Assembly (NCBI RefSeq): GCF_028369105.1
Contig: NZ_JAQNDO010000001.1
Coordinates: forward strand, 8,340,501 to 8,404,500
Direction: 5' to 3'
Length of the DNA: 64,000 bases
Source of the DNA: Polyangium mundeleinium
Lineage (GTDB): Bacteria > Myxococcota_A > Polyangia > Polyangiales > Polyangiaceae
The notes under the pieces were generated by a model. That model made no database searches. It saw only the letters and a list, made by a program, of their open reading frames with translations, and had not been told where the DNA came from. Positions 8,427 to 16,707 of this stretch are shown here, one piece after another. Within the stretch, counting starts at the first letter, position 1. Each line of letters starts with the position of its first letter. The position numbers and the translations under genes are program-made.

Positions 8427-10334
8427 ATGTCCATGGAACCGAGCTCTCCGGCGTCCAGCGCTTCTTACCAGTACAACTACACCTACGTGCCGCCGCTGGC
8501 GATGGCCGACAGCGTGCCGAAGAGCCAACAGCCTACCCCCGTTTGGTGGATCAAGGTCGCCTGGGAGGTGCTGCTCATCGCGAAGAACCGCCTCGCCTGG
8601 AAGGTCAAGCAGGGCCTGAGCGAGCAGCCGAACGGCGTGCAGGCCTTCACGACGGAGGCAGAGCGCGCGTCGATCCTCGATCTCGGTCACCTCGGCCTGG
8701 GGCAGGTGGATCTCTCGCGCATCCCGAGCGATCACTCCATCATCGACAAGCTCAGCCCGAACGCGGGGGGGCTGGAGGCAGACGCGCAAAGCGCGGACGA
8801 TGCCATCACGTTCTGCAAGCGCCTCGCCCGCAAGGCCATCGAGCAGGAGATCAAGGATCCGCTGGAGCTCTTGAGGCTCGTGCTGGATTCGCTGCTGGCC
8901 AAGCCCGAAGGCAGGCCCCAATCGCTGCAGGCGTATCAGGACCTCTTCGTCACGCTGCCCTTGCCGTGGGCTGCCCAGAGCTTCCAAGAGGACGCGACGT
9001 TCGCGTGGATGCAGGTGGCAGGGTTCAATCCCCTGGTCCTCCAAAAGGTCACGGATCCCCGGAGCACGCTCGGCATTTCCGACGCGCAGCTCGCGGCCTC
9101 GCTGGGCGATGGGGATGCGGTGCAGGCGGCGCTCGCGGAGGGGCGGCTTTACATCGCGGACTATGCGCGGCTCGCGCGCGTGGTCAACGGCAATTTCCCC
9201 GATGGGCCCAAGTACTGCTTCGCGCCCCGGGCGCTCTTCGGTCTGCCCCAGGGCAAGGGGCGGCGCAGGCTCGTGCCGCTCGGTATCCGCTGGGGCCAGG
9301 ACGACGCGCTCTTCCCCCTCTTCACGCCCGCCGACGGCGAGGCCTGGCTGCAGGCCAAGACGGCCGTGGAGGTGGCGGCGTTTAATGATCACGAGATGGT
9401 CGCCCACCTGGGGCACACGCACCTCCTGGTGGAGCCCTTCGTCGTCGCCACCCACCGGAACCTCCCCGACGACCACCCGGTGAGCCAGCTCTTGCGCCCG
9501 CATTTCGAGGGCACGCTGTTCATCAACAACGCGGCGCAGTCCACGCTCATCGCGCCGGGCTATCAGGTGGACAAGCTGCTGGGCGGCACCATCCAGGCGA
9601 GCCGCGCGGTGGCCGTGGCCTCGCTGATCGCGGACCCGGATTTCGATTTCAACAAAGGCATGCTCCCGCAGGACCTCGCCCGCCGCGACGTGAACGATCC
9701 CGCGCTGGAGTATCCCTACCGGGACGACGCGCTGCTGGTGTGGGGCGCCATCGAGAAGTGGGTACGCAGCTACGTGGGCGTGCACTATCACTCGGATGCG
9801 GATGTGCAGGCGGACGCGGCCCTGCAAGCGTGGAGCGCGGAGCTGGTGGCCAACGACGGGGGTCGGGTGAAAGGGTTTGGCGAGGGTGGGGTCGCCGGCA
9901 AGCTGACGACGGTCTCGTACCTGGTAGAGGCGCTGACGATGCTGGTGTTCACGGGCAGCGCGCAGCACGCGGCCGTGAACTTCGCGCAGGGAGGGCTGAT
10001 GACCTTCACCCCGCTCGCCCCGGGCGCGGGCTACCGGGCCGCCCTGGTGTCACGCGAGGACGCGGCGCAAAACCCCTTGCTGGATCAGTTCCCGCCGCTG
10101 GACATGGGAGCCACGCAGCTCGATTTCCTCACGCTCCTCGGCTCGGTCCATTACACGAAGCTCGGGGATTACGGGCCGCTGCACTTCCGTGACCTGCGCG
10201 TCTTGCCACACCTTCTCGCGTTCCAGGAGGAGCTGAAGAAGATCAGCGCGGTGATCCAGGACCGCAACGCGAGCCGGCTGGGGCCCTATCCGTACCTGGA
10301 CCCTCCGCTGATCCCGCAGAGCATCAATATCTGA
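8427..10334 (+). CDS. Lipoxygenase (non-heme iron fatty-acid dioxygenase)
   Basis: A 635-residue lipoxygenase expected to insert O2 into polyunsaturated fatty acids, forming hydroperoxides. The full family signature His-x4-His-x4-His-x17-His-x8-His is present at H322, H327, H332, H350 and H359; by family analogy H327 and H332 bind iron. The third histidine and the asparagine are H514 and N518 (HAAVN), and the protein ends with the required isoleucine, I635. There is no N-terminal PLAT domain, as in other bacterial enzymes. ATG 8427 follows GAGGAG at good spacing; an upstream in-frame extension lacks coding character. There is no signal peptide. A P450 gene lies about 2.3 kb downstream, so oxylipin metabolism is a possible context (inference). 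Confidence 0.95.
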   Translation: MSMEPSSPASSASYQYNYTYVPPLAMADSVPKSQQPTPVWWIKVAWEVLLIAKNRLAWKVKQGLSEQPNGVQAFTTEAERASILDLGHLGLGQVDLSRIPSDHSIIDKLSPNAGGLEADAQSADDAITFCKRLARKAIEQEIKDPLELLRLVLDSLLAKPEGRPQSLQAYQDLFVTLPLPWAAQSFQEDATFAWMQVAGFNPLVLQKVTDPRSTLGISDAQLAASLGDGDAVQAALAEGRLYIADYARLARVVNGNFPDGPKYCFAPRALFGLPQGKGRRRLVPLGIRWGQDDALFPLFTPADGEAWLQAKTAVEVAAFNDHEMVAHLGHTHLLVEPFVVATHRNLPDDHPVSQLLRPHFEGTLFINNAAQSTLIAPGYQVDKLLGGTIQASRAVAVASLIADPDFDFNKGMLPQDLARRDVNDPALEYPYRDDALLVWGAIEKWVRSYVGVHYHSDADVQADAALQAWSAELVANDGGRVKGFGEGGVAGKLTTVSYLVEALTMLVFTGSAQHAAVNFAQGGLMTFTPLAPGAGYRAALVSREDAAQNPLLDQFPPLDMGATQLDFLTLLGSVHYTKLGDYGPLHFRDLRVLPHLLAFQEELKKISAVIQDRNASRLGPYPYLDPPLIPQSINI

Positions 10335-10523
10335 GCGGCCGCGTCCCGGAGCGCCGCCCCCGCCGCACCACAATCGCCCCGCGCAGCAGCAGCATCGCCG
10401 CCGGCCCCCCGCGCGTGCCCTCCCCCGTACCCGCACGGCAGTCGCACCCGCGCGCCTTCTGAGCATCGTGCTCGGTGGAGGCGCCATTGACAACGCCGCG
10501 TAGAACCGGCTAGTGAACGCCCA

Positions 10524-10952
10524 ATGGTACAGTCCAAACGCGTGCTGCCCACGCTGCCCCTGTTCGCGCTCGTCCTCGCTGCCTGTGGCGCGGGGCCGCT
10601 GGTGTACGTGCAGGAACACCCGGCGAGCGAGCTCTCATGCCCTCGAGAGAAGCTGACCTACGAGCGCATGGGCGAAACCGGTCTCATCTATGCAAGTGGC
10701 TGCGGCGAGATCGTCCGGTACGTGGCCCAGTGCAATCCGAACGGGTTGTGTGTCGGCGAGACGCACGTCGTCGTCTCGCGCGATCTGCGGCGCCAAGCTG
10801 GCTTCGATCTCAAGTGCGACGATACGATCGAATTGACGCGGCTCGGCCAGGACACGTTCGGCGCGACGGGATGCGGGCGTCGTGCCAGCTACGCACTGCT
10901 GAACTGCAGCGCGAATGGATGCACGATCGTGCAGAATACGCAGACGCAGTAA
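10524..10952 (+). CDS. Small lipoprotein with an internal duplication, 142 aa
   Basis: The signal peptide ends in a lipobox (ALVLAACG), so the protein is probably lipid-anchored. The mature part seems to hold two related units of about 45 residues: the first has LSCPREKL, ASGCGEIVRYVAQC and NGLC; the second has LKCDDTIEL, ATGCGRRASYALLNC and NGCT. Each unit shares Cys, GCG, Tyr and Cys at matching spacing. I do not recognise a named function. It stands alone between the lipoxygenase (190 bases upstream, same strand) and a long non-coding stretch. Confidence 0.75.
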   Translation: MVQSKRVLPTLPLFALVLAACGAGPLVYVQEHPASELSCPREKLTYERMGETGLIYASGCGEIVRYVAQCNPNGLCVGETHVVVSRDLRRQAGFDLKCDDTIELTRLGQDTFGATGCGRRASYALLNCSANGCTIVQNTQTQ

Positions 10953-11787
10953 CGCCGCGCCAAGGTGCGTTGCACGCTGGCGACGGGCACGTTGCCTGTT
11001 GAATCGTCACCGCCGCGGTCTTGATGGGCAGGGTCGTCGCGGGTCTTGACCTGGCCTGTTCGATGAACTGCGCGTTGCGCAGTTCATCGACCCCGGGTCC
11101 AGCGCTTGCGCTGGTCCAGGTCCAGGGGCGGATAGCCCCGGTGGGGTCTGGGGCAAAGCCCCAGCGCAGCGCCCCCAAGATGAGACCCATGCTCAGCTCC
11201 CCCGTCGACCCCCCTCCGCCGACCCTCGACCCCACCCCGAATCCCGTTCGACCCCCAGCCGAGACGCCTGCGCCCCTCGCCGCCTCGTTCTCACGCGCGA
11301 ACCTCGGAGCTCTCCCCCCTCGAACGCGCCGACCCGAACCCGACGACCGCTGCCCGCCACGCTCGAACCTTGCACCACGGATCCCGATCGAAACGCCCGT
11401 GCCCCTCTTCCCCTCGCGGTTCGATGCGAGCGTAGGAGGGCGAAGGGCGCTTTCATCGCGACGCGCGCGGCAAGGCAGGAGGGCACGAGCCTCCTCGATC
11501 GGCGCTCGCGTCGTGCTCCGAGAGCCCCCGGGCCTCCTCGCGCGCGGGTCGAGCAGGACGTGACGACCTCCGCGCCCACTTCGGTCCGCGCGCATGTTCC
11601 AAACGAGGACCCCCGCGCCCTCCTTCCTCGCGGTCGACGCCCCAGCCCACGAGCCCCACCCCTTCCCTCGCTCACGCTGGGGTCCCGCCTACGGAACCCC
11701 CTTGCTTTTCTCACCGCGCCTCGTGCAGCATGCGACCCGCCTCACCACCACCCAGGCGGAGGCTCGACCTCCGAAAGGATTGCCCGC
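10953..11787. other. Long intergenic region, 835 bases
   Basis: No reading frame here has convincing protein character on either strand. The left part holds a cluster of three hairpins (11060-11164). The rest (about 11180-11700) is cytosine-rich and repetitive in feel, full of CCC/CTC runs. It may contain a decayed gene, but I cannot identify one. Confidence 0.5.
11060..11164. repeat. Cluster of three hairpins
   Basis: Three consecutive inverted repeats. The first is a perfect 14-base stem (TCGATGAACTGCGC, 11060-11073) with the loop GTT and its complement at 11077-11090. The second is CCAGCG/CGCTGG (11099-11104 and 11109-11114) with loop CTTG. The third is CTGGGGC-AAA-GCCCCAG (11148-11164). 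No T-run follows, so these look more like a dispersed intergenic (REP-like) element than a terminator. Confidence 0.6.
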
Positions 11788-12579
11788 ATGGAGCCCCTCC
11801 TCGCGTCCCTCTTCAACTTCTATGCATTCTCGACCGGCCGACGCCTCTTCGCCCTCTTCCAGGTGCGGAAGGCTGCTGTGGCCGCGTCGCACGTGGATCT
11901 CGCTGCGCACGCGGCCCACGCCATCATGCACGACACCGAGACGCGCGCGCTCGAGGCGAAGTGGGCGGGCCGCAAGCTCACGACCTATTCGCCGGAGGCG
12001 AGGCAAATCGACATTTACGTGGACGCCGCGATCACGGCATTCCGCGACGGCGCCGACGCGCAGATCCGGGCCTCCGCGCCGGGCGATCCGCTCGCGGACG
12101 CGGCGCAAAAGATGATCGCGGTCCTGCTCCCGAAGGGCGCGGGCGCCATCACCTCCCTCCCGTTCGTGGAGGAGCTGGCGGAGGTCCAGCGAATCCTGTC
12201 GCGCGTCGACGAGCCCGATTACAAACCGCTCGTGGCGGAGCTCGGCCTCACGCGGCAGGTGGCGCGGCTCAGGGATCTCGAAGAGCAATATCGTGCGGCC
12301 ATCGAGGGGCCGGGCGGCGCGTTGACCTTCGCCAAGGTGAAGGACGCGCGCGCCAAAGGGCAATCCCTCCTGCTGCAAGCCGTGGCGATGATCCTGGGCA
12401 AATACCCCTCCGACAGCGAGGCCGATCGGACGGCGCGCGGCGCGCTGCTCGAGCCCATTCTCGTGCAGAATGAAGCGATTCGCCGTTATCTGCGCGAGCG
12501 CAAGCCCATCGAGGACGTGAACCCGGAGACGGGCGAGATCGAACAAGACCTGCCGACGCAGGAGCCGGCGAAACCCTGA
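11788..12579 (+). CDS. Hypothetical helical protein, 263 aa
   Basis: Not recognised. ATG 11788 is preceded by GAAAGGA. The protein has no signal peptide and is predicted mostly alpha-helical, soluble and Ala-rich. It opens MEPLLASLFNFYAFSTGRR and ends in an acidic, Pro-containing tail (EDVNPETGEIEQDLP). Charged heptad-like stretches suggest helical bundles. It converges with the P450 gene, whose stop lies 68 bases further on. No motif gives a reaction. Confidence 0.75.
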   Translation: MEPLLASLFNFYAFSTGRRLFALFQVRKAAVAASHVDLAAHAAHAIMHDTETRALEAKWAGRKLTTYSPEARQIDIYVDAAITAFRDGADAQIRASAPGDPLADAAQKMIAVLLPKGAGAITSLPFVEELAEVQRILSRVDEPDYKPLVAELGLTRQVARLRDLEEQYRAAIEGPGGALTFAKVKDARAKGQSLLLQAVAMILGKYPSDSEADRTARGALLEPILVQNEAIRRYLRERKPIEDVNPETGEIEQDLPTQEPAKP

Positions 12580-12647
12580 GGTGGAGATCGGCGAGGGCGG
12601 TGTCGGGGGACGTCGATGCGAGAGGGGCGAGGAGGTAGGGCGCTGGG

Positions 12648-13838
12648 CTAGCGCTCCTGGGCCGGATCGAACTTCATCCAGCAAGTGAGCGGTCCGCGCG
12701 CGGTCAACGACATGTTCCAGGTGGGTTCACGCGTGATGTGCACGCCGCGGATGTGCGGCAGGATCTCCTCGAGCGCGAAGCGCGCCTCGGCCCGCGCCAG
12801 CGCGGCTCCGAGGCAATAGTGAATGCCGTGGCCGAAGGAGATGGTCGCGCGCTGCTTGCGGTCCATGTCGAAGCGGTCCGGGTCCTCGAAGTAGCGCTCG
12901 TCGCGGCAGGCCGAGGCCACGAGCAAGAGCAGAATCGCGCCCGCGGGGACACGTACCCCGGCGATTTCCTCCTCCGCGACCGAGAGGCGCACCGCCAGTT
13001 GCACCGGCGACTCGAAGCGCAAAAGCTCCTCGATGAAGTTCGGAATCTCGGTGGGATTGGCGCGCAGGCGGTCGAGCAGCGAGGGGTACGTGGCGAGGAT
13101 ACGCAGCGCGTAGGTGAGCATGTGGGACGAGGTCTCGTAGCCCGCGACGATGATGACGAAGAGGAAGCTCAAGATCTCGTCGTCGGTGAGGTGGTGCCCA
13201 TCGATCTGGACGTCGAGCAGGTCGCTCACCAGATCATCACGACGCGCGCGCCGCCGCTCCTCGATCACCTCCAGCAGGTAGCGCTCCTGCTCCGCGATGG
13301 AAGCGCGGATGCGCGGCTGGGCCTCGGGGGGCGTACCGGGATTGATGGCGATGATATCGTCGTTCCATGCGCGGACGCGCTGGCGGTGCGCGCTCTCGAT
13401 GCCGAGGAGGTTGGCGATGACGCCCATGGGCATCGCCGAGGCGATGTCGTCGCACACGTCGATCTCGCCGCCCTCGCGGGCACGGACGACGAAATCACGG
13501 GCCACGGCGCGGGCCAGCGGCTCGATGCGAGGGAGGACGCGCACCTTGAAGGCGTCGGTGGCGAACGCGCGGTACTTGCCGTGCTGCGGAGGGTCCATCA
13601 TGGCGATCGAGTCGGCCAGCGGGTTGCGCTCGATCCATGGCTGAATGGCCGCGGCGCGCTGGCCATAGGACGAGAAGCGCGTGGGTTGCTTGAAGACCTC
13701 CACGATGTCGTCGTAGCGGCTCACGGCCCACATCCCGCCGGGATCGACCTGCGTCACCGGCGCCGACCGGCGCAGCTCGGCGAAGTACGGATACGGGTTC
13801 TTGCGGTACGCGGGGTCGAACAGGTTCAAGCGTGCCAT
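12648..13838 (-). CDS. Cytochrome P450
   Basis: A 396-residue soluble bacterial P450. Seen are the I-helix oxygen-activation motif (AGYETSS), the ExxR motif in EELLRFES, and the heme loop FGHGIHYCLG with C342 as the thiolate ligand. Length and lack of a membrane anchor match class I bacterial P450s that need separate ferredoxin/reductase partners; none is nearby. ATG 13838 has a strong AAGGAG at six bases; an upstream extension is non-coding in character. The substrate cannot be read from sequence. The lipoxygenase gene about 2.3 kb away is a possible functional neighbour. Confidence 0.95.
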   Translation of the reverse strand: MARLNLFDPAYRKNPYPYFAELRRSAPVTQVDPGGMWAVSRYDDIVEVFKQPTRFSSYGQRAAAIQPWIERNPLADSIAMMDPPQHGKYRAFATDAFKVRVLPRIEPLARAVARDFVVRAREGGEIDVCDDIASAMPMGVIANLLGIESAHRQRVRAWNDDIIAINPGTPPEAQPRIRASIAEQERYLLEVIEERRRARRDDLVSDLLDVQIDGHHLTDDEILSFLFVIIVAGYETSSHMLTYALRILATYPSLLDRLRANPTEIPNFIEELLRFESPVQLAVRLSVAEEEIAGVRVPAGAILLLLVASACRDERYFEDPDRFDMDRKQRATISFGHGIHYCLGAALARAEARFALEEILPHIRGVHITREPTWNMSLTARGPLTCWMKFDPAQER

Positions 13839-14199
13839 GGGGCTCCTTGGCGAGTGTTTGGTGATAGAAAATGCGACGCGGTGAACGGGGCTCGTTCGAT
13901 GATAAACACGCCTCGCTGCGAACGGGGTGCAGGGTCCGTTGCGCTGTCGCGGGGCCGTCTTCGTCCGGGAGAGGCCGTACCCAGCGGGCTCCCCTACGTC
14001 GCGCGCGCTTGACTTTGGCCCGCACGTGCGCCTCCGCTGCGATGCGTGGGACAGATCGTCCACGACGCTGGTACGTCGGGCACGTTCGGGACTCACCTAG
14101 CTCTTGCGGTCCCTTGGAGTTTCGTCCAAACATCGTTCGGCGGACGGACGCCAAGAAAGTTCGCCAGGTCCGAGCGACCGGGATACTTCCAGGTACACC
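13839..14199. other. Divergent intergenic region, P450 / lipoprotein
   Basis: 361 bases between divergent genes. A comparatively AT-rich patch sits just upstream of the P450 (about 13857-13910), probably promoter sequence. A TTGACT occurs on the plus strand near 14010 without a good -10 partner. Nothing else is identified. Confidence 0.4.
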
Positions 14200-14637
14200 A
14201 TGAACCAAACGCGCTACATCACCGCTCTCTGCGCCGCCGTGCTGCCCCTCGCTCTGGCCCTCGTGGCCAATGGCTGCGGCAACAAGGAAGAAGAAGTTCC
14301 GCCCGCGCCCTCGGCCATCCCCGCGCCGACGCCGACGCCGGCCCCGACGCCGACGCCGCTCGTGGTCGAGGAGGATGCAGGCTCGGACGCCTCGGACGCC
14401 GGCGAGGACGCGGACGCGGGCAAGAAGGTCGTCGGCACGGGCGATTCGACGGGCATCCGCGCCTGTTGCTCCGCGCTCCGGCAGAACGCGAACTCGGCGC
14501 CGCTCGATCAGAAGGCCTCGTACCTGGCCGCCGCCGGCATGTGCGACGGGCTCGTCAACTCGCCGGAGGGCCGCCAGGCGCTCACCGCGGTCCGCAACAT
14601 GCTGAAGGGCGCCGGCGCACCCGCAGCTTGTAAGTGA
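14200..14637 (+). CDS. Secreted lipoprotein with Pro-Thr linker, 145 aa
   Basis: A clear signal peptide (MNQTRYITALCAAVLPLAL) leads to the lipobox residues ANGC. After it comes a Pro/Thr repeat (PAPTPTPAPTPTP) encoded by a GCCGAC-type microsatellite, an acidic Asp/Ala stretch, and a C-terminal helical domain with cysteines (RACCSALRQN, GMCDGL, AACK). The layout suggests a lipid anchor, a flexible spacer through the periplasm or cell surface, and a small domain of unknown role. Its stop overlaps the start of the next gene (GTGA), suggesting coupled translation. Confidence 0.8.
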   Translation: MNQTRYITALCAAVLPLALALVANGCGNKEEEVPPAPSAIPAPTPTPAPTPTPLVVEEDAGSDASDAGEDADAGKKVVGTGDSTGIRACCSALRQNANSAPLDQKASYLAAAGMCDGLVNSPEGRQALTAVRNMLKGAGAPAACK

Positions 14638-15065
14638 GACGCCCGCGCTTCCCGAGCGCTGCAGCCCGCATTTCAGCGGAGGCGAGCCCGCGCGCGCGTC
14701 GCGTGGCCCTCGCTGCAGCGCTCGGGTTCGTCGCCGCCTCGTTCCCTTCCCGCGACGCGAACGCGCTCGAACCCCCGCCGGGTCGCACGAAGATCACCTC
14801 CGGCATCGCCTTGATGGTGAGCGGCGCGGTCGTCACCGGCCTCGGCGCCGGGCTCTACGTAGCGAACGAAAACGCCGATCGCGCCGCGTGTGTCCCCTGC
14901 GCGAAGTCGTCCTGGATCTTCCCGACCGTGCTCATGGGGATCGGCGGCGCCATGTTCGTCGCGGGCATCCCCGTGTTCGTCCTCGGGCAGGTCGAACGTT
15001 CCCGCGAACCCGCCGCCGTCGTCTCGCTCGGGCCGTTTGGCGCGTCCGCGCGTTTTACGTTCTAG
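14634..15065 (+). CDS. Hypothetical exported membrane protein, 143 aa
   Basis: Starts with a GTG that overlaps the TGA of the preceding lipoprotein gene by four bases. A twin-basic leader (about residues 1-44, hydrophobic ALAAALGFVAASF) may be a signal peptide ending near DANA. Two further hydrophobic segments follow (GIALMVSGAVVTGLGAGLYV and IFPTVLMGIGGAMFVAGIPV), separated by a CVPC pair. It ends with a short beta-like tail (SLGPFGASARFTF). Similar small two-helix proteins are frequent in myxobacteria; the function is unknown. It is presumably expressed together with its partner. Confidence 0.7.
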   Translation: MRRPRFPSAAARISAEASPRARRVALAAALGFVAASFPSRDANALEPPPGRTKITSGIALMVSGAVVTGLGAGLYVANENADRAACVPCAKSSWIFPTVLMGIGGAMFVAGIPVFVLGQVERSREPAAVVSLGPFGASARFTF

Positions 15066-15074
15066 AACCCTGCA

Positions 15075-16574
15075 TCAACCGCCGTGGGTCCAGACGAGCG
15101 TCCCTCCTTCGAGGTTGACGGCGCCGTGCCATTCGGGGGGGACGACGGGGTCGGTCCAGTCGAAGAGCCATTTCGCGTCGGCCGGGGCGAGGTTCACGCA
15201 GCCGTGGCTGCGCGGCTTGCCGAACTCGTCGTGCCAGTACGCGCCGTGCAGCGCGTAGCCCTCGTGGAAGTACTGGATGTAGGGCACGTCGCGTAGATCG
15301 AACGAGTCCGAGCCCTCCTCGCCGTCCATCGTCCCGGAGACGTGCTTCGCGTGCACGTAAAAGACCCCGCGCATGGTGGCGGTCGTCTTCTCGGGATCAC
15401 TCATCCCGCCGCGCCCGGTGGACACGAGCGTCGCGAACACCGGCCGCGTCCCCTCGTACGCCACGAGGAGCTGCTTCTTGATCGACACGTCGATCCACTT
15501 CTTGCCGGCGCGCGCGTGCCCGACGGGATCCTCGCGCGGCGTGCCGATCAGCATCGTCTCGGCGGGCAGCCAGAAGCCCTCGGTCGTCTCCCACAACCCG
15601 CGCTCGCCGCCCTTCGTGTTGCCCGTCAGGATCCAGCCCGATCGCCAGGGCGCGATCCCCTGCTCGCGCATCCGGCCGTCGGCCCCCTCGACGAGCTTCG
15701 ACGCGCCGTGGCTGACGACGATGCCCGGCAGGCCGGGTTTGTCGACGACCACGCCGTGGTGCGCGCTGATCTTCGCGGGCTTCGTGCGATCGAGCGGGAT
15801 GAGATCGAGCTCGGTCGTGAGGCCGAACTTGCGGCTCGTCCATTCGAAGGCCGTGATCAGCCCGAAGGCCGACTCTTCCTTCGCGCGGCCGGCGTGCACG
15901 GTGTAGCGGAGCGGCTCGACGGCGCCGTAGGGCTTCGGCAGATCACGGCCCTCGCCGAGGAACGCGGGCACGGTGTCGAGCGGGACGTTCGGCGTGATCG
16001 CGAGGCGGACGTGCTCACGCACGGTGGGCCCCTCGACGCGGCGCTGGTCCTTGTCGGTCGGCAGACGGAAGTAGAGGTGGGGTGCAGGCGAGCGCGACAT
16101 CACGTAGGCGTAGGGCAACGTGGCCGCGCGGTCGGGGCCTCGCAGGGCGGCCTGGATGACCTGGTGATCGAGCGCGAGCGTCGCGCCTTTGCCGACGCAC
16201 ACGTAGCCGCGCGGGACGATGCGGTACCAGCCGCCCTCGCAGCGCCGGGTGCCGGCGGATGTCTCGGCGCGGTCGACGACGGCGCCGGCGCGCAGGTAAC
16301 CGAGCTTGGTCGAGCGATCGTCGGGCGCGACGTAGATCCAGGTCCGCATCGCGATGCTGCCGATCTTGGCGCCGCGGCCCGGCTCGGTGTCCTCCTCGGC
16401 GCGTTTGTCCGCGGCGGGGGTGCCTTCGAGCTTGTCGGGGCGCTTGAGCGTCGCGCCCGGGGGGGCCCGATCGAGGACGCGCCCCGGCGGATCCTCGACG
16501 TTACCGCAGCTCGGGAGAGCGAGCAGCAGGGCGAGGAGCGCTGGCCTTCGGGAGGGACGCGCGCGCGGGGACAT
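15075..16574 (-). CDS. L,D-transpeptidase (YkuD) lipoprotein
   Basis: A 499-residue protein with an Arg-rich signal peptide and lipobox (LALPSC), so it should be anchored in the envelope. The C-terminal YkuD domain has HGAYWHDEF followed by SHGCVNL with catalytic C459; such enzymes form 3-3 peptidoglycan cross-links or attach proteins to peptidoglycan through meso-diaminopimelate. The long N-terminal region contains an SH3-like segment (about residues 75-135, IYVAPDDRSTKLGYL). ATG 16574 is preferred because it gives a proper signal peptide; a TTG at 16619 would add 15 residues. It lies 133 bases after the Cys-rich lipoprotein cluster on the same strand. It converges with the gene ending at 15065, leaving nine bases. 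Confidence 0.9.
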   Translation of the reverse strand: MSPRARPSRRPALLALLLALPSCGNVEDPPGRVLDRAPPGATLKRPDKLEGTPAADKRAEEDTEPGRGAKIGSIAMRTWIYVAPDDRSTKLGYLRAGAVVDRAETSAGTRRCEGGWYRIVPRGYVCVGKGATLALDHQVIQAALRGPDRAATLPYAYVMSRSPAPHLYFRLPTDKDQRRVEGPTVREHVRLAITPNVPLDTVPAFLGEGRDLPKPYGAVEPLRYTVHAGRAKEESAFGLITAFEWTSRKFGLTTELDLIPLDRTKPAKISAHHGVVVDKPGLPGIVVSHGASKLVEGADGRMREQGIAPWRSGWILTGNTKGGERGLWETTEGFWLPAETMLIGTPREDPVGHARAGKKWIDVSIKKQLLVAYEGTRPVFATLVSTGRGGMSDPEKTTATMRGVFYVHAKHVSGTMDGEEGSDSFDLRDVPYIQYFHEGYALHGAYWHDEFGKPRSHGCVNLAPADAKWLFDWTDPVVPPEWHGAVNLEGGTLVWTHGG

Positions 16575-16707
16575 CGAGGAGGTTCGGCGCTGCTTAGGAC
16601 GAACGCGCGCCTCGGGCAACGTCTTGGCGAGGGGACTGCGTGGGAGGGTGGGTCAGGTTACGGGGAGGCGGACGGGCGGGCGGGCGCTTTTTCGGGAAAA
16701 TCGTCGC

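Noticed and set aside
7485-9968. Long minus-strand frame extending the 207-aa lipoprotein to 827 residues
   Set aside because: The upstream part is antisense to the lipoxygenase. The signal peptide and ribosome-binding region place the real start at 8108.
11021-11563. A 180-codon plus-strand frame in the long spacer after 10952
   Set aside because: It is Pro/Arg-rich with no hydrophobic core, no good ribosome-binding site and covers the hairpin cluster.
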